Positions 8,999 through 19,811 are shown, counted from the first letter of the stretch. The stretch: 64,000 bases of DNA from Erwinia sp. JUb26 (GCF_003751505.1 NZ_RJVB01000003.1:308712-372711), one strand, 5' to 3'. Notes: generated by a model not told the origin, from the letters alone. A program made the numbers and translations.

Positions 8999-11552
8999 GT
9001 CTACAGTGATACCCGTTGAATACATCGACGCGCTGCCGCTTCCCCCTGAACGCCAGGGGGAACTGCGTGGTGAAGAAAGCTTCAGCCAGCTGCACTTTAC
9101 GCTGGCGGGTGAAGCGCCGTCTGAGATCCGTCCTGACGACGCACCTCAGCAGTCGGTAAAAGCGCGCGTTGAGATGAGCTGGCCCGATTCGGTTGATGAG
9201 GGGCGCCAGTTCGACCAGGATGCGCTGGGCCGCAGTACGTTGAAAGCGATGCCTGAGCATACCCGCTCCTCAATGTATCCCGAAGAGTGGCGGACCAACC
9301 CGGTTGCCCGGGCCTGGGACTCGCTGCGCGGGCGCAAAAGCACCCATCGCTACGCCACCAAAGAAGAGCAGAAAAGTGAGGATAACTGGCGCTATGTCGG
9401 TTCCATCCGTCGCTATATTTTGCTGTTCCTCACCATTTTCCAGACGGTGATCGCCACCTGGTATATGAAGACCATTCTGCCTTACCAGGGCTGGGCGCTG
9501 ATCGATCCGATGGACATGATCAATCAGAACTGGCAGCAGTCGCTGTTGCAGATCCTGCCTTACGTGCTGCAAACCGGGATCCTGTTCCTGTTTGCCATCC
9601 TGTTCTGTTGGGTTTCCGCAGGATTCTGGACCGCGCTGATGGGCTTCCTGCAGCTGCTGATCGGCAAGGATAAGTACAGTATTTCCTACAAGACGACCGG
9701 TGATGAGCCGATCAACCCGGAACACCGTACCGCGCTGATTATGCCGATTTGCAACGAGGATGTGGAACGCGTCTTCGCCGGCCTGCGTGCCACCTGGGAG
9801 TCGGTCGTTCGTACCGGTGAACAGCAGCACTATGACGTGTATATCCTCAGCGACAGCTACAATCCCGACATCTGTATGGCCGAGCAAAAGGCCTGGATGG
9901 AACTGGTGCGTGACGTCGGTGGAGAAGGGCGCATTTTCTATCGTCGCCGCCGCCGCCGTGTGAAGCGTAAATCCGGTAACATCGATGACTTCTGCCGCCG
10001 CTGGGGTAGCCAGTACAGCTATATGGTGGTACTGGATGCCGACAGCGTGATGAGCGGTGGCTGCCTGAACGGCCTGGTGCGGATGATGGAAGCGAACCCG
10101 AATGCCGGCATTATCCAGTCCTCGCCGAAGGCGTCGGGAATGGATACGCTGTATGCACGCTGCCAACAGTTTGCCACTCGCGTCTACGGCCCGCTGTTTA
10201 CCGCCGGTCTGCACTTCTGGCAGTTGGGTGAATCGCACTACTGGGGTCATAACGCCATTATTCGCGTGAAACCGTTTATCGAGCACTGTGCGCTGGCGCC
10301 GCTGCCGGGCGAAGGTTCATTTGCCGGCTCCATCCTGTCCCATGACTTCGTTGAAGCCGCGCTGATGCGTCGTGCGGGCTGGGGCGTGTGGATTGCTTAC
10401 GATCTGCCGGGTTCTTATGAAGAGCTGCCGCCAAACCTGCTGGATGAACTGAAGCGTGACCGTCGCTGGTGCCACGGTAACCTGATGAACTTCCGTCTGT
10501 TCCTGGTGAAAGGCATGCACCCGGTACACCGTGCGGTGTTCCTGACCGGGGTAATGTCCTATCTCTCTGCGCCGCTGTGGTTTATGTTCCTGGCGCTGTC
10601 CACGGCGCTGCAGGTGGTGCACACCCTGATTGAGCCGCAGTACTTTATGCAGCCGAGGCAGCTGTTCCCGGTCTGGCCGCAGTGGCGTCCTGAACTGGCC
10701 ATCGCGCTGTTCTCGACCACGCTGGTGCTGTTGTTCCTGCCGAAACTGCTGAGCGTGGTGCTGGTATGGTGCAAAGGGGCGAAACCTTACGGCGGTGCCC
10801 TGCGCGTGCTGGCCTCGCTGTTCCTGGAAATGCTGTTCTCGGTGCTGCTGGCACCGGTACGTATGCTGTTCCATACGGTGTTTGTGGTCAGTGCCTTCCT
10901 CGGCTGGGAAGTGGTGTGGAATTCACCGCAGCGTGACGATGATGCCACGCCGTGGAGCGAAGCCTTCAAGCGTCACGGTTCGCAGATGCTGCTCGGCCTG
11001 GTATGGGCTGGGGGTATGGGCTGGCTGGATCTGAACTTCCTCTGGTGGCTGTCACCGATTGTCTTCTCGCTGATCCTGTCGCCGTTCGTGTCGGTATGGT
11101 CCAGCCGCCGTACGCTTGGGCAGGCCTCGAAGCGCGGTAAACTGTTCCTGATCCCGGAAGAATATCAACCGCCGCAGGAGCTGTTGGATACCGACCGCTA
11201 TGTGGAACTGAACCGCGAGCGTGCGCTGGATAACGGCTTTATGCATGCGATGTTCCATCCGTCGTTCAATGCCCTGGCCAGTGCGATGGCGACCTCACGT
11301 CACCTGAAAAGCGATATCCTCGACTTTGCTCGTGACCGTCGCGTCGAGCAGGCGCTGAGCCAGTCACCGGCTAAGCTGGATCGCGACAGCCGCCTTGCGC
11401 TGCTGAGCGACCCGGTTACGCTGTCGCGGATGCACTACCGTCTGTGGCAGAATGCGGACAAGTATCACGACTGGTTGGATCATTATCACACGCTGCCGCT
11501 TAATCCGCTGGCGTTAAATAATGCGAAGCCGCTGAGCGTCACCGCGCCATAA
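8991..11552 (+). CDS. opgH: Glucans biosynthesis glucosyltransferase OpgH
   Basis: An 853-residue inner-membrane GT2 glycosyltransferase (E. coli 847). The cytoplasmic catalytic domain lies between membrane segments: the aspartates sit in VVLDADSVM (about residue 350) and the acceptor-site motif appears as [11 protein letters not shown] (about residue 490). Hydrophobic segments lie around 140-160, 190-220 and several after 510. It polymerises glucose from UDP-glucose and exports the chain, with acyl carrier protein as a cofactor in E. coli. The N-terminal ~130 residues are the regulatory region that in E. coli also couples nutrient state to cell size through FtsZ. Overlaps opgG by eight bases and is followed by a strong terminator. 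Confidence 0.95.
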   Translation: MNKSTVIPVEYIDALPLPPERQGELRGEESFSQLHFTLAGEAPSEIRPDDAPQQSVKARVEMSWPDSVDEGRQFDQDALGRSTLKAMPEHTRSSMYPEEWRTNPVARAWDSLRGRKSTHRYATKEEQKSEDNWRYVGSIRRYILLFLTIFQTVIATWYMKTILPYQGWALIDPMDMINQNWQQSLLQILPYVLQTGILFLFAILFCWVSAGFWTALMGFLQLLIGKDKYSISYKTTGDEPINPEHRTALIMPICNEDVERVFAGLRATWESVVRTGEQQHYDVYILSDSYNPDICMAEQKAWMELVRDVGGEGRIFYRRRRRRVKRKSGNIDDFCRRWGSQYSYMVVLDADSVMSGGCLNGLVRMMEANPNAGIIQSSPKASGMDTLYARCQQFATRVYGPLFTAGLHFWQLGESHYWGHNAIIRVKPFIEHCALAPLPGEGSFAGSILSHDFVEAALMRRAGWGVWIAYDLPGSYEELPPNLLDELKRDRRWCHGNLMNFRLFLVKGMHPVHRAVFLTGVMSYLSAPLWFMFLALSTALQVVHTLIEPQYFMQPRQLFPVWPQWRPELAIALFSTTLVLLFLPKLLSVVLVWCKGAKPYGGALRVLASLFLEMLFSVLLAPVRMLFHTVFVVSAFLGWEVVWNSPQRDDDATPWSEAFKRHGSQMLLGLVWAGGMGWLDLNFLWWLSPIVFSLILSPFVSVWSSRRTLGQASKRGKLFLIPEEYQPPQELLDTDRYVELNRERALDNGFMHAMFHPSFNALASAMATSRHLKSDILDFARDRRVEQALSQSPAKLDRDSRLALLSDPVTLSRMHYRLWQNADKYHDWLDHYHTLPLNPLALNNAKPLSVTAP

Positions 11553-11572
11553 TCTGGGCGGATCTTCATTAA

Positions 11573-11597
11573 GCCGGGACAGCGTCCCGGCTTTTTT
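11573..11597 (+). terminator. Rho-independent terminator of opgGH
   Basis: Perfect stem GCCGGGAC-AGC-GTCCCGGC followed by six T, 20 bases after the opgH stop. Confidence 0.9.
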
Positions 11598-11701
11598 ATG
11601 TCTGTCTGCCGGAGGATTTACGCATAATTTTCACTGCTGGCTATGGCGTGATGGAAAACTGCGGGTAGAATAGTGCGTTTTTTACCCTAAAGTGCGATGT
11701 G

Positions 11702-11941
11702 ATGAGTATGCTTTTACGAAGTGTAGTAGTTGGTCTTTGCGTGCTGGTGCTGAGCGGTTGCGGCAGTATTATCAGCCGCGCCGTGCCCGGACAGGGACAC
11801 GGCAATCAGTATTATCCGGGCGTGCAGTGGGACGTCAGGGATACGCCCTGGCGCTTTCTGACCATCATCGACCTGCCGCTTTCGCTGGTTGTTGATACGC
11901 TCCTGCTGCCGGTAGATGCTAAGCACGGGCCCTACGAGTAA
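11702..11941 (+). CDS. yceK: YceK family lipoprotein
   Basis: A 79-residue small lipoprotein. A type II signal peptide ends in the lipobox VLSGC, and the mature part holds the family block GQGHGNQYYPGVQWDVRD followed by the hydrophobic segment LTIIDLPLSLVVDTLLLPVD. The order opgH-yceK-msyB is as in E. coli. Start at ATG 11702; ATG 11708 and GTG 11699 are close alternatives with no decisive ribosome-binding site. Function is unknown in the family beyond being an outer-envelope lipoprotein. Confidence 0.85.
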   Translation: MSMLLRSVVVGLCVLVLSGCGSIISRAVPGQGHGNQYYPGVQWDVRDTPWRFLTIIDLPLSLVVDTLLLPVDAKHGPYE

Positions 11942-11968
11942 ATTCTCACCCTGCGGCCCGGCGCGGAT

Positions 11969-12367
11969 TTATGCCCAGCGGTCGGACTCGCTGTTATCAT
12001 CCTCCCACTCCTCTGCGGCAGCATCGGCTTCTTCAGTGCCTTCCGGCGGCACCAGCTGAAACTCACCTTCATCCCACTCGTGCAGGGTGTTTTCCGCCAG
12101 CCACTCCTGACGCAGTTCGATCTCATCGAAGTCGCCGTCAAAAATCGCCTGTGCGGCTTCACCACTGCGCAGCGGCAGGCACTCGCCTTCATCACCTTCG
12201 TTGGTGAAAAACTCCACTTGCCACATGATGTCGCCATCCTGCATCACATATTTCTGCATCGCAAACTGTTCTACGGAAGCCTCTTCCTCCGCCACGTCAG
12301 GGTTCGCGGCAAGATACTCTTCACGAGCGGCGTCAATGGCTTCTTCCAGAGTTGCATAAAGGGTCAT
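11969..12367 (-). CDS. msyB: Acidic protein MsyB
   Basis: A 132-residue, very acidic soluble protein (E. coli MsyB 124 residues). It starts MTLYATLEEAIDAAREEYLA and carries many Glu/Asp residues through an acidic C-terminal tail (EEADAAAEEWEDDNSESD). The E. coli gene was found as a multicopy suppressor of secY and secA temperature-sensitive defects, so a role as an acidic chaperone-like helper of export has been proposed; this remains unproven. Convergent with yceK. Confidence 0.9.
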   Translation of the reverse strand: MTLYATLEEAIDAAREEYLAANPDVAEEEASVEQFAMQKYVMQDGDIMWQVEFFTNEGDEGECLPLRSGEAAQAIFDGDFDEIELRQEWLAENTLHEWDEGEFQLVPPEGTEEADAAAEEWEDDNSESDRWA

Positions 12368-12670
12368 GTACTTCTCCTTGCTGGCATATAAGTAAAAACA
12401 TCGTTAAGTGTTGTCGCTGTTACTCAAGATGCAAGGAGACGGCGAGGAAATTTTTGCCGGATGTGCGGATGATGGCGTTGCGCTATTGCTGTCTGCATCT
12501 GCAGCCCCTGATGTCTTCGCGGCTCTGTGCGGTTTATCCGGCGAGCGCACGATTTAAATACAGGATAGTGCCTGAGAAGTGGTTAATTAGCGCCGCGCAC
12601 AATGATGTGCCGACGGGCCGCCGGATTCATTCTCCGCCGCCCGAACACAGACTTCTTAAGGATGACGGAC
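12368..12670. other. Divergent promoter region msyB / porin
   Basis: About 300 bases between two divergent genes, expected to hold both promoters. No additional gene or conserved site could be identified with confidence. Confidence 0.4.
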
Positions 12671-14020
12671 ATGGCAAGGATTTTAACTATATGCAAACCC
12701 CGGCAAAAGAAAAACGCAGGGCTGCTGCCTCTGGGACTGGCATTAGTTTCCTTTAGCGCACTGGCGGATACGCCGCCTTTCTCTCTGGATTCTCCCTGGC
12801 TACTGGGTGACTGGGCCGGATATCGCCAACGCCTGGCGGATGACGGCGTTGACTTCCAGTTAGGCTATACGATGCAGTCCGCTGCTAACCTGGCGGGGGG
12901 ATACCGTACGGCAACGACCATGCGCTATGCCGATCAGTGGACCTTGGGCAGCACGCTGGATCTGGACAAACTAATAAGCTGGCAGGGCGGCACTTTCCAG
13001 CTAACGTTGACGAATCGCACCGGTCAGGATTTGACGCCCTACCTTAACGATCCCCGCACCGGCGGGTTATCCAACGTGCAGGGCATCTCAGCGCGCGGCG
13101 ATTATCTGCGGCTGACGCAGTTCTGGCTAAATCAAAGCCTGTTTAACAACTGGCTGGAGGTTAAACTGGGGCGCGTGACGACCAACGAAGACTTTGATAC
13201 CGCTAAACTGGGAATGTTTCAGAACTGGGCCATGGGGAGTGGCCAGCCCGGCCACTGGCGTAATGACCGCTGGTTTAACGCCCCGGTCTCGCAATGGGGG
13301 GGAAGGGTCAAAATGAACCTGCCGGACGATCTCTATCTTCAGGTCGGTATCTACAATCAGAACAAGGTAAACAATACCAAAGCCAACGGTTTCCGCTTCG
13401 ATATGCGTCACGGCGAGGGAAATCTGGTGCCGTTCGAGCTTGGCTGGCAGCCGAAGTTAGGCGCCGACAAACTGCAGGGTAACTATCGCCTGGGGGGCTA
13501 CTACAGCTCAACGCGCGGTGGTAATTACAGCAGCTGGCATGATGGGAAATACGGTAAAAACGACCATGCCTATGGCGGCTATCTGTTAGCCGAACAGCGG
13601 CTGACCGCGACCGATGGTGATAACACACGCGGTCTGGGTATTAACTTCCAGTACATCATGAACGATCACCGCACCTCAAAGCTGGATAACTATCAGTCGC
13701 TGGCGCTGACATGGGCCGGGCCGTTTGAAGCGCGTCCAAAGGATGAAATAGGTGTCGGTATGGCGCGTATTCACGTTAACCACGACTACGCGAAAATGCG
13801 TAATGAACAGAACCAGCAGAAGGGCGTCAGCGACTATCACGATATGTCCTACATGCCGCTGCAGCAGGGCTCGGAATGGAACTATGAGGTCTATTACAAT
13901 GTGAAAGCCACGCGCTGGTTAAGCCTTCGGCCTAATCTACAGCTGATTACGAAACCGGGCGGTGTTGATCAAGTACAGGACGCCTTCGTCGGGGGAATTG
14001 CCGGGGATATTACGTTCTAA
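12671..14020 (+). CDS. OprB-family carbohydrate-selective porin
   Basis: A 449-residue outer-membrane beta-barrel. The start at 12671 (MARILTICKP) has AAGGA upstream and leads into a signal peptide ending SFSALA before DTPPFSLDS. The N-terminal WLLGDWAGYRQRLADDGVDF block is the OprB hallmark, followed by alternating amphipathic strands and an aromatic C-terminal residue (GDITF) as expected for BAM recognition. In Pseudomonas, OprB mediates diffusion of glucose and related sugars; the sugar here is not deducible. It is not part of the E. coli gene order at this place, so it is an accessory insertion between msyB and lpxL. Confidence 0.85.
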   Translation: MARILTICKPRQKKNAGLLPLGLALVSFSALADTPPFSLDSPWLLGDWAGYRQRLADDGVDFQLGYTMQSAANLAGGYRTATTMRYADQWTLGSTLDLDKLISWQGGTFQLTLTNRTGQDLTPYLNDPRTGGLSNVQGISARGDYLRLTQFWLNQSLFNNWLEVKLGRVTTNEDFDTAKLGMFQNWAMGSGQPGHWRNDRWFNAPVSQWGGRVKMNLPDDLYLQVGIYNQNKVNNTKANGFRFDMRHGEGNLVPFELGWQPKLGADKLQGNYRLGGYYSSTRGGNYSSWHDGKYGKNDHAYGGYLLAEQRLTATDGDNTRGLGINFQYIMNDHRTSKLDNYQSLALTWAGPFEARPKDEIGVGMARIHVNHDYAKMRNEQNQQKGVSDYHDMSYMPLQQGSEWNYEVYYNVKATRWLSLRPNLQLITKPGGVDQVQDAFVGGIAGDITF

Positions 14021-14038
14021 AGCACCAGGGTTTGATAA

Positions 14039-14072
14039 GTGCCTGTCAGGTCGTGGTGTTGCCTGACAGGCA
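14039..14072. terminator. Strong hairpin between convergent porin and lpxL genes
   Basis: Inverted repeat with 11-base arms (TGCCTGTCAGG / CCTGACAGGCA) and an 11-base loop. No T-tract on either strand, but its placement between two convergent stop codons suggests a bidirectional transcription or mRNA end. Confidence 0.55.
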
Positions 14073-14080
14073 TTACGGCA

Positions 14081-15001
14081 TCAGTAGAGCGAGGGCTGGC
14101 CGTCCGGGCGGGTTTTAAAACGGCGGTGTAGCCACATATACTGCTCCGGTGCCATCAGCACGCCGTGTTCTACAATCTTGTTCATTCGTGCGGCGGTGGC
14201 CTGCTCATTTTCCAGGGGGATATCCCGCTCTTCCGGCAGGATAACCATCTCATAGCCTTTACCCGAGGGCAGTCGGCGCGGTACGAAAGGGATCACCGCG
14301 GGATTACCGCTGCGGATTAACAGATAGCTCCCTTTGGTTGAGGCTGCCTGTTCAACGGCAAAAAAGGGCACAAATACGCTGCTTCTGGGTCCGTAATCGT
14401 GGTCCGGTGCGTACCAGATAATGTCGCCATTTTTCAGCGCACGGATCATTCCCTTCAGATCTTTGCGGTCGAGCATGCTTTTGTTTGAGCGCATGCGGCC
14501 CCAGGTCTGCAGCCAGTCCAACAGCGCATTGTCGTTCGGCCGATAAACGCCGATCCCCGGGTTATGAATGCCGAAAATGCGCGCGCCCAGTTCCAGCGTC
14601 AGGAAGTGCATACCGATCAGCAGCACGCCTTTTTGGTCGGTTGCGGCTTTAGCGATGTGCTCAAGGCCACTCACCTGAAACCAGCGGCTTACCCGCCAGT
14701 CCGGCCAGAACCAGGCCATACCGGTTTCAATCAACCCCATACCCAGTGATTCAAAATTGCGCACCACCATGGCTTCACGCTCCGCCAGGGGCATATCCGG
14801 AAAGCACAGTTCCAGATTCCGTCTGGCGACGGTAACGCGACGTTTAAGAAAGCGCATCGAGAGGCGTCCAAGGCCGCATCCGATGTAATACAGCACTGGG
14901 TAAGGCAACAGGACCAAAAGATAAAGTAGGGTGATACCCAACCAGGTAAACCAATAACGAGGATGCAGCAATGCACGGCTAAACTGAGGCAGCTGAGTCA
15001 T
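14081..15001 (-). CDS. lpxL: Lipid A lauroyltransferase LpxL
   Basis: A 306-residue inner-membrane acyltransferase, the same length as E. coli LpxL (HtrB). It has an N-terminal membrane anchor (about 17-42) and the catalytic H-x4-E motif of the LpxL/LpxM family at His132/Glu137 ([10 protein letters not shown]). It adds the secondary laurate to Kdo2-lipid IVA in the Kdo-dependent late steps of lipid A synthesis. Divergent from trhO, as in E. coli. Confidence 0.93.
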   Translation of the reverse strand: MTQLPQFSRALLHPRYWFTWLGITLLYLLVLLPYPVLYYIGCGLGRLSMRFLKRRVTVARRNLELCFPDMPLAEREAMVVRNFESLGMGLIETGMAWFWPDWRVSRWFQVSGLEHIAKAATDQKGVLLIGMHFLTLELGARIFGIHNPGIGVYRPNDNALLDWLQTWGRMRSNKSMLDRKDLKGMIRALKNGDIIWYAPDHDYGPRSSVFVPFFAVEQAASTKGSYLLIRSGNPAVIPFVPRRLPSGKGYEMVILPEERDIPLENEQATAARMNKIVEHGVLMAPEQYMWLHRRFKTRPDGQPSLY

Positions 15002-15445
15002 GAGTTTCCAGATCGTAAAAGTGGGAATGTTATCCTTTCCATAAAGGATTATTTATGGCCTATTGTGCCATTTTTTAGATATCTCGGGAAATTACGCCCT
15101 GTTTGGGTGATTTTTATACGACAAATCAGACGCTCATTCCGCTAAGAGGGTCGAAAACTGACAAACGTTCTCACCCTGAATACTTAACCAATTAACGTAA
15201 CAGGTGTCCAAAAATGGCTTCCGCCACTCCCGCGTAGATAAAATCATAGCACGTGTAAGCGAGTTTTTCCTGGTACTGAATTTTCCACCAGGAGAGTTTA
15301 TCCGACTGAATAGGCTTAGAAAGTCGGTGAAGGAAAGTCAATCAGTCAGCAGGCAACCGGCAATATCGGGCAGTGCATTTCAGCATAATTCAGGTATGAT
15401 AGCGCCGCAAAAATTTCTCTCATTCAGAATTCAGGAACGAACACC
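15002..15445. other. lpxL / trhO divergent intergenic region
   Basis: About 440 bases. An imperfect dyad with seven-base arms (TCCTGGT/ACCAGGA) lies near 15269-15294. A likely promoter for trhO is in its right part (TATGAT at about 15396, with no clear -35). No gene is supported. Confidence 0.35.
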
Positions 15446-16492
15446 ATGCCAGTGTTACATAACCTTGTTTCCAATGAAGAGCTGAAGGCACGCATGCTTG
15501 CTGAAACCGAGCCGCGTACCACAGTTTCTTTCTATAAGTACTTCAATATTGAAGATCCAAAGGCCTTTCGCGACGCGCTCTATGTTGCGCTGACCAAACT
15601 GAAGGTATTTGGCCGCGTTTATGTGGCCGCCGAGGGGATTAACGCCCAGATCAGCGTGCCGGCCAGCCAGTATGAAACCATGAAATCCATGCTGTACGCG
15701 TTCCATGCACAGCTGAATAACCTGCGCATGAATATCGCGCTGGACGACGACGGCAAATCTTTTTGGGTGCTGCGTCTTAAAGTGCGCGAGCGTATTGTTG
15801 CCGATGGTATTACCGACGACACCTTCGATGCCAGCGACGTTGGCGCGTATCTGAAAGCGGCGGAAGTGAACGCCATGCTGGACGATCCGACCGCGGTTTT
15901 CGTGGATATGCGTAATCACTACGAATACGAAGTGGGGCACTTCGACAACGCGCTGGAGATCCCGGCGGACACCTTCCGCGATCAGCTGCCGATGGCCGTG
16001 GATATGCTGCAGCAGGACAAAGAGAAAAAAATCGTCATGTACTGCACCGGCGGCATTCGCTGTGAAAAGGCCAGTGCGTGGATGCGCCACAACGGTTTTG
16101 AAAATGTCTATCACATCGAAGGCGGCATCATTGAGTACGCGCGTCGCGCGCGTGAACAGGGATTGCCGGTGCGTTTTAAGGGCAAAAACTTTGTCTTTGA
16201 CGAGCGGATGGGAGAGCGTATTTCTGAAGATGTCATCGCCAACTGTCACCAGTGCGGTGCGCCGTGCGATACCCACGTTAACTGCCTGAACGACGGATGC
16301 CATCTGCTGTTTATTCAGTGCCCGAGCTGTGCAGAGAAATATCATCACTGCTGTAGCCCGCTGTGTATGGAAGAGCTGGCGCTAACGCCGGAAGAGCAGC
16401 GTTCCCGCCGAGCCGGGCGCGAGAATGGCAATAAAATCTTCAACAAGTCTCGTGGTCTGCTCAGCACCACGATGCAAATTCCTGAAGAGTAA
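15446..16492 (+). CDS. trhO: tRNA uridine-34 oxygenase (hydroxylase) TrhO
   Basis: A 348-residue protein (E. coli YceA/TrhO 350). An N-terminal ferredoxin-like domain is followed by a rhodanese domain with the active cysteine at Cys200 in [13 protein letters not shown], and then a Cys-rich C-terminal segment ([20 protein letters not shown]) that looks like a metal-binding module. It catalyses oxygen-dependent hydroxylation of U34 to 5-hydroxyuridine in a subset of tRNAs, the first step to cmo5U/mcmo5U. The start follows AGGAACG. Convergent with yceI across a hairpin. Confidence 0.93.
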   Translation: MPVLHNLVSNEELKARMLAETEPRTTVSFYKYFNIEDPKAFRDALYVALTKLKVFGRVYVAAEGINAQISVPASQYETMKSMLYAFHAQLNNLRMNIALDDDGKSFWVLRLKVRERIVADGITDDTFDASDVGAYLKAAEVNAMLDDPTAVFVDMRNHYEYEVGHFDNALEIPADTFRDQLPMAVDMLQQDKEKKIVMYCTGGIRCEKASAWMRHNGFENVYHIEGGIIEYARRAREQGLPVRFKGKNFVFDERMGERISEDVIANCHQCGAPCDTHVNCLNDGCHLLFIQCPSCAEKYHHCCSPLCMEELALTPEEQRSRRAGRENGNKIFNKSRGLLSTTMQIPEE

Positions 16493-16502
16493 TTTTCAGT
16501 GA

Positions 16503-16530
16503 AGCGCCACCTCTCCTACGGGGAGGTGGC
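16503..16530. terminator. Hairpin between convergent trhO and yceI
   Basis: Near-perfect stem CGCCACCTC/GAGGTGGCG with a short loop, located between convergent genes. No T-tract, so probably a 3'-end stabiliser or weak bidirectional terminator. Confidence 0.5.
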
Positions 16531-16541
16531 GGCCTCCGGGC

Positions 16542-17117
16542 TTACTGACGCACGCCCTCTACGGAGATAATCAGTTCCACTTCCTGCGAAGCCGGGCCTA
16601 AATCGGATTTGATATTAAAATCCTTCAACGCAAATTTGCCTGTTGCCTCAAAGCCTGCACGCTCGCCGCCCCACGGATCCTTACCTTCGCCGGTCAGCTT
16701 CGCTTCCAGCTTCACCGGTTTCGTCACGCCGTTCAGCGTCAGATTACCGTCAACGTTCAGCGCATCGCCATTTTTCGTCACGCCGGTGGAGGTGAAGGTC
16801 GCCTGCGGGAATTTACCGGCGTTCAGGAAGTCGGCGCTGCGCAGGTGCTTATCGCGCTCGGCGTGATTGGTGTCCACGCTGCCGGTATTAATGGTCACGT
16901 TGACCTTGTCTTTAGAGGGATCGGCCTGGTCGTAGGTGAAACCTCCGTCGAAATCTTTAAAGCTGCCGTACAGCCAGCTATAACCAAGATGTTTAATACG
17001 GAACTGAACGAAGGCGTGCTGCCCTTCTTTATCAATTTTATAATCAGCCGCTGCAGCAGTGCCGGCGGTCATCAGCAATGCGGCGGTGGTTAATCCCAGA
17101 ATTGTATTTTTGAACAC
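16542..17117 (-). CDS. yceI: YceI family periplasmic isoprenoid-binding-type protein
   Basis: A 191-residue periplasmic protein equal in length to E. coli YceI. The GTG at 17117 is chosen as start because AGGAG precedes it by eight bases. The signal peptide ends MTAGTAAA before [12 protein letters not shown], and the mature part is the lipocalin-like YceI fold with [16 protein letters not shown] and [17 protein letters not shown]. Family members bind polyisoprenoids; E. coli YceI is induced by high pH and osmotic stress. It is the second gene of a yceJ-yceI operon (21-base gap), suggesting a link to cytochrome b561-based quinone chemistry. Confidence 0.93.
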   Translation of the reverse strand: MFKNTILGLTTAALLMTAGTAAAADYKIDKEGQHAFVQFRIKHLGYSWLYGSFKDFDGGFTYDQADPSKDKVNVTINTGSVDTNHAERDKHLRSADFLNAGKFPQATFTSTGVTKNGDALNVDGNLTLNGVTKPVKLEAKLTGEGKDPWGGERAGFEATGKFALKDFNIKSDLGPASQEVELIISVEGVRQ

Positions 17118-17138
17118 GAGACTTCTCCTTTCCAAAGG

Positions 17139-17693
17139 TTAATCGATGCGGGAACCCAGCATCCGTTTCAACGTAATATCTTTATCAATAAAGTGGTGCT
17201 TCAGCGCGGCAAGCCCGTGTAGTACGGACAGCACCACCACGCTCCAGGCCAGCCAGAGATGGATATCCCCCGCCAGATCCGCCTGCTCACCGAGGTCGGA
17301 AAACGCAGCTGGCACGGGGACGGTGCCGAAGACATTAATCGGTTTCCCTTCAGCGGTAGAAATCAGATAGCCGCTAAACAAAATGGCAAACAGCACGCCA
17401 TACAGCAGGAGATGTGCTGCAATGGCGCCGTAGCGGGTGAGCGGGGAATAGCTGCTGAGTGGCTTTGGCGGAGGGGAAATAAAACGCCACGCCACGCGAA
17501 TCAACATCACGGCGAACAGTACCATACCGATGCTTTTATGCAGCTCGGGCGCTTTGTGATACCAGGTATCGTAATAGCCGAGCGTCACCATCCACAGCCC
17601 GAGGGCGAACATGCCATAAACGGCGATGGCCACCAGCCAGTGCAGACTGATGCTCAGAGAGCCATAACGGGTAACGCTATTTTTCCACCGCAT
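17139..17693 (-). CDS. yceJ: Cytochrome b561 family protein YceJ
   Basis: A 184-residue four-helix inner-membrane di-haem cytochrome b561. Histidines that can ligate haem are in SISLHWLVA (helix 1), PELHKSIGM (helix 2), IHLWLAW and LHGLAALKHH (helices 3-4). It is expected to pass electrons between the quinone pool and a periplasmic partner, possibly involving YceI, with which it forms an operon as in E. coli. Confidence 0.9.
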   Translation of the reverse strand: MRWKNSVTRYGSLSISLHWLVAIAVYGMFALGLWMVTLGYYDTWYHKAPELHKSIGMVLFAVMLIRVAWRFISPPPKPLSSYSPLTRYGAIAAHLLLYGVLFAILFSGYLISTAEGKPINVFGTVPVPAAFSDLGEQADLAGDIHLWLAWSVVVLSVLHGLAALKHHFIDKDITLKRMLGSRID

Positions 17694-18287
17694 AATTCAC
17701 CGAATGTCATTTTTTTGTTAAGACTGGCCAGGTGAAAGGTTAAAATCAACCGCTAATTACGCTAAAGAACAAAATAATTATTTATGTGAAATTATTTGAA
17801 TATAAAAAGCGATTAACACTCAGTAAACCAGTTGATATTGACAGGTTGATGACAGTGAATTGGCTTTAAGTCTGAATTTTAATCATTTATTGATGGCGGC
17901 TGGATATTCTATTTTTTTGTTTGTTTTATAAGTTATCGTCAACTTAATGTCATTTTTTGTCAGCCTGTATTGATGGAAACAGATTAGGCATGCTAATAAT
18001 TTACTGTTGCTTATCATTATCATGGTGCAAAAGTTCACGGTAGTGGTGCTAAGGTCGTAATTGATAGCCCACCATGTGCAGTTTATGGCTTAAAATGCGG
18101 TTAATTTGAAAAATATCGGAATTTTGTATACATTAAAGATACGTAAGCAAGGGTGCCATGGGTATTCGCTGCTTATTGTCATCTCACATCTCGCTGCGTT
18201 ATAGCTTTCTTCCCCTTTATTTATTCCGATTCGATCTGGCGACGAAAGCTATAAGGCTGCTCAATCCACTGCGTGACAGGGAGCGCT
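17694..18287. other. A+T-rich region between yceJ and the ProP-like gene
   Basis: About 590 bases, noticeably A+T-richer than the genes on either side. It must hold the divergent promoters of the yceJI operon and the MFS gene. I see no supported ORF, repeat or sRNA; the base composition is compatible with H-NS binding, which is inference only. Confidence 0.4.
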
Positions 18288-19766
18288 ATGAGCAACTTAT
18301 CCGAACAAAATACACCGCCAAAAAAACACTTCTGGCATAAAAAGCCGGTTAAAAAAGAGCTGAGCGTTGACGATATCACCATCGTTGATAAAGACATGCT
18401 GAAACGTGCCGTGGGTGCGGCAGCACTGGGTAACGCCATGGAGTGGTTTGACTTTGGCGTGTACAGCTATCTTGCAGTGACCATCGGTAAAGTCTTCTTT
18501 CCCGGCGGTAGCCCTGCCGCACAGTTACTAGCCACCTTTGGTGCGTTTGCTGCGGCATTTCTGGTTCGACCGCTGGGTGGGCTGGTATTTGGCCCACTCG
18601 GCGATCGTATTGGCCGCCAGAAAGTGTTGGCGCTCACCATGATCATGATGTCGATAGGGACATTCTGTATCGGACTGATCCCCGGTTATGGCTCGATAGG
18701 CATCTATGCCCCAGTGCTGCTGTTGATGGCGCGTTTACTGCAGGGGTTTTCTACCGGTGGGGAATATGGCGGAGCAGCGACGTTTATCGCGGAATACTCC
18801 ACCGATGAGCGCCGTGGCTTTATGGGCAGCTGGTTGGAGTTTGGCACACTGGGTGGCTACCTGCTGGGCGCGGGGCTGGTGACCTGCCTGACGGCGGCGA
18901 TGTCGGAACAGGCACTGCTCGACTGGGGCTGGCGAATTCCGTTCTTTATCGCCGCCCCACTGGGACTGTTTGGTCTCTATATCCGGCTTAAGCTGGAAGA
19001 GACCCCGGCGTTTCAGAAACATATGGAAAAACAGGAGCAGCTTGAGCACAGCAAGCCGCAGCTGGGACTGTGGGCCATGTTGAAAAAATATCGTGCACAG
19101 ATGCTGAAGTGTATTGGCCTGGTGCTGCTGTTTAACGTCTCAAACTACATGCTGACGTCGTATATGCCGAGCTATCTCACCGGCATCCTCGGATTGAGCG
19201 AATTAAGCAGTCTGCTGCTGATTCTGGTTGTGATGTTTGTGATGATGCCGCTGACGCTGTTTTGGGGGCACTGGAATGACCGACTTGGCCGACGCCCGGT
19301 TATCTGGGGCGGAGCGGTGGGTTTGATCCTGCTGGCGGTCCCCTGCATGATGTTAATCGGCACCGGCAATCTGCTGCTGGTCTTCCTCGGATTGATTATT
19401 CTCGGTGCGCTGCATACCTGTTTTAGCGGTTCCATGCCCGCGACGCTGCCCGCGCTGTTTGCCACCGATGTTCGTTACAGTGCGCTGGCGATCGGTTTTA
19501 ACATCTCGGTTTCGCTGTTTGGCGGCACCACACCACTGATCACCACCTGGCTGGTGGAAACAACCGGTAACCTGCTGATGCCGGCATACTATCTGATGGG
19601 CGCCGGGGTGATTGGTGTTATTACCGTCTTTACCCTGCGTGAAACGGCACGTAAACCGCTTCGCGGTTCGGCACCGTCGGTAGGCAGCCGTGCCGAGGCG
19701 CACCGGTTGGTGAACAAGCTGCGCCTGCGCAGCCAGAAGGCGCAGGCTGGCGAACTGAAAAAATAA
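18288..19766 (+). CDS. MFS transporter of the ProP (osmolyte:H+ symporter) group
   Basis: A 492-residue, twelve-helix major facilitator close to E. coli ProP along its whole membrane part: GNAMEWFDFGVYSYLAV, RPLGGLVFGPLGDRIGRQK, FSTGGEYGGAATFIAEY, RGFMGSWLEFGTLGGYLLGAG. The start at 18288 (MSNLSEQN) has GGGAG upstream. E. coli ProP imports proline, betaine and ectoine in response to osmotic upshift and ends in a long antiparallel coiled coil that tunes the osmotic set point; here the tail after helix 12 is only ~40 basic residues without that coil. Either an osmolyte importer with different activation or a related metabolite symporter. Not part of the E. coli order at this site. Confidence 0.8.
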   Translation: MSNLSEQNTPPKKHFWHKKPVKKELSVDDITIVDKDMLKRAVGAAALGNAMEWFDFGVYSYLAVTIGKVFFPGGSPAAQLLATFGAFAAAFLVRPLGGLVFGPLGDRIGRQKVLALTMIMMSIGTFCIGLIPGYGSIGIYAPVLLLMARLLQGFSTGGEYGGAATFIAEYSTDERRGFMGSWLEFGTLGGYLLGAGLVTCLTAAMSEQALLDWGWRIPFFIAAPLGLFGLYIRLKLEETPAFQKHMEKQEQLEHSKPQLGLWAMLKKYRAQMLKCIGLVLLFNVSNYMLTSYMPSYLTGILGLSELSSLLLILVVMFVMMPLTLFWGHWNDRLGRRPVIWGGAVGLILLAVPCMMLIGTGNLLLVFLGLIILGALHTCFSGSMPATLPALFATDVRYSALAIGFNISVSLFGGTTPLITTWLVETTGNLLMPAYYLMGAGVIGVITVFTLRETARKPLRGSAPSVGSRAEAHRLVNKLRLRSQKAQAGELKK

Positions 19767-19811
19767 TCGTTAATGAAATAGGGTGAGAAAAAGAGTGGCT
19801 CAGATCTGAAT

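Noticed and set aside
17694..18287. Horizontally acquired A+T-rich island with hidden genes
   Set aside because: No open frame with start signals, repeats or att-like ends was found; A+T richness alone fits a long regulatory region.
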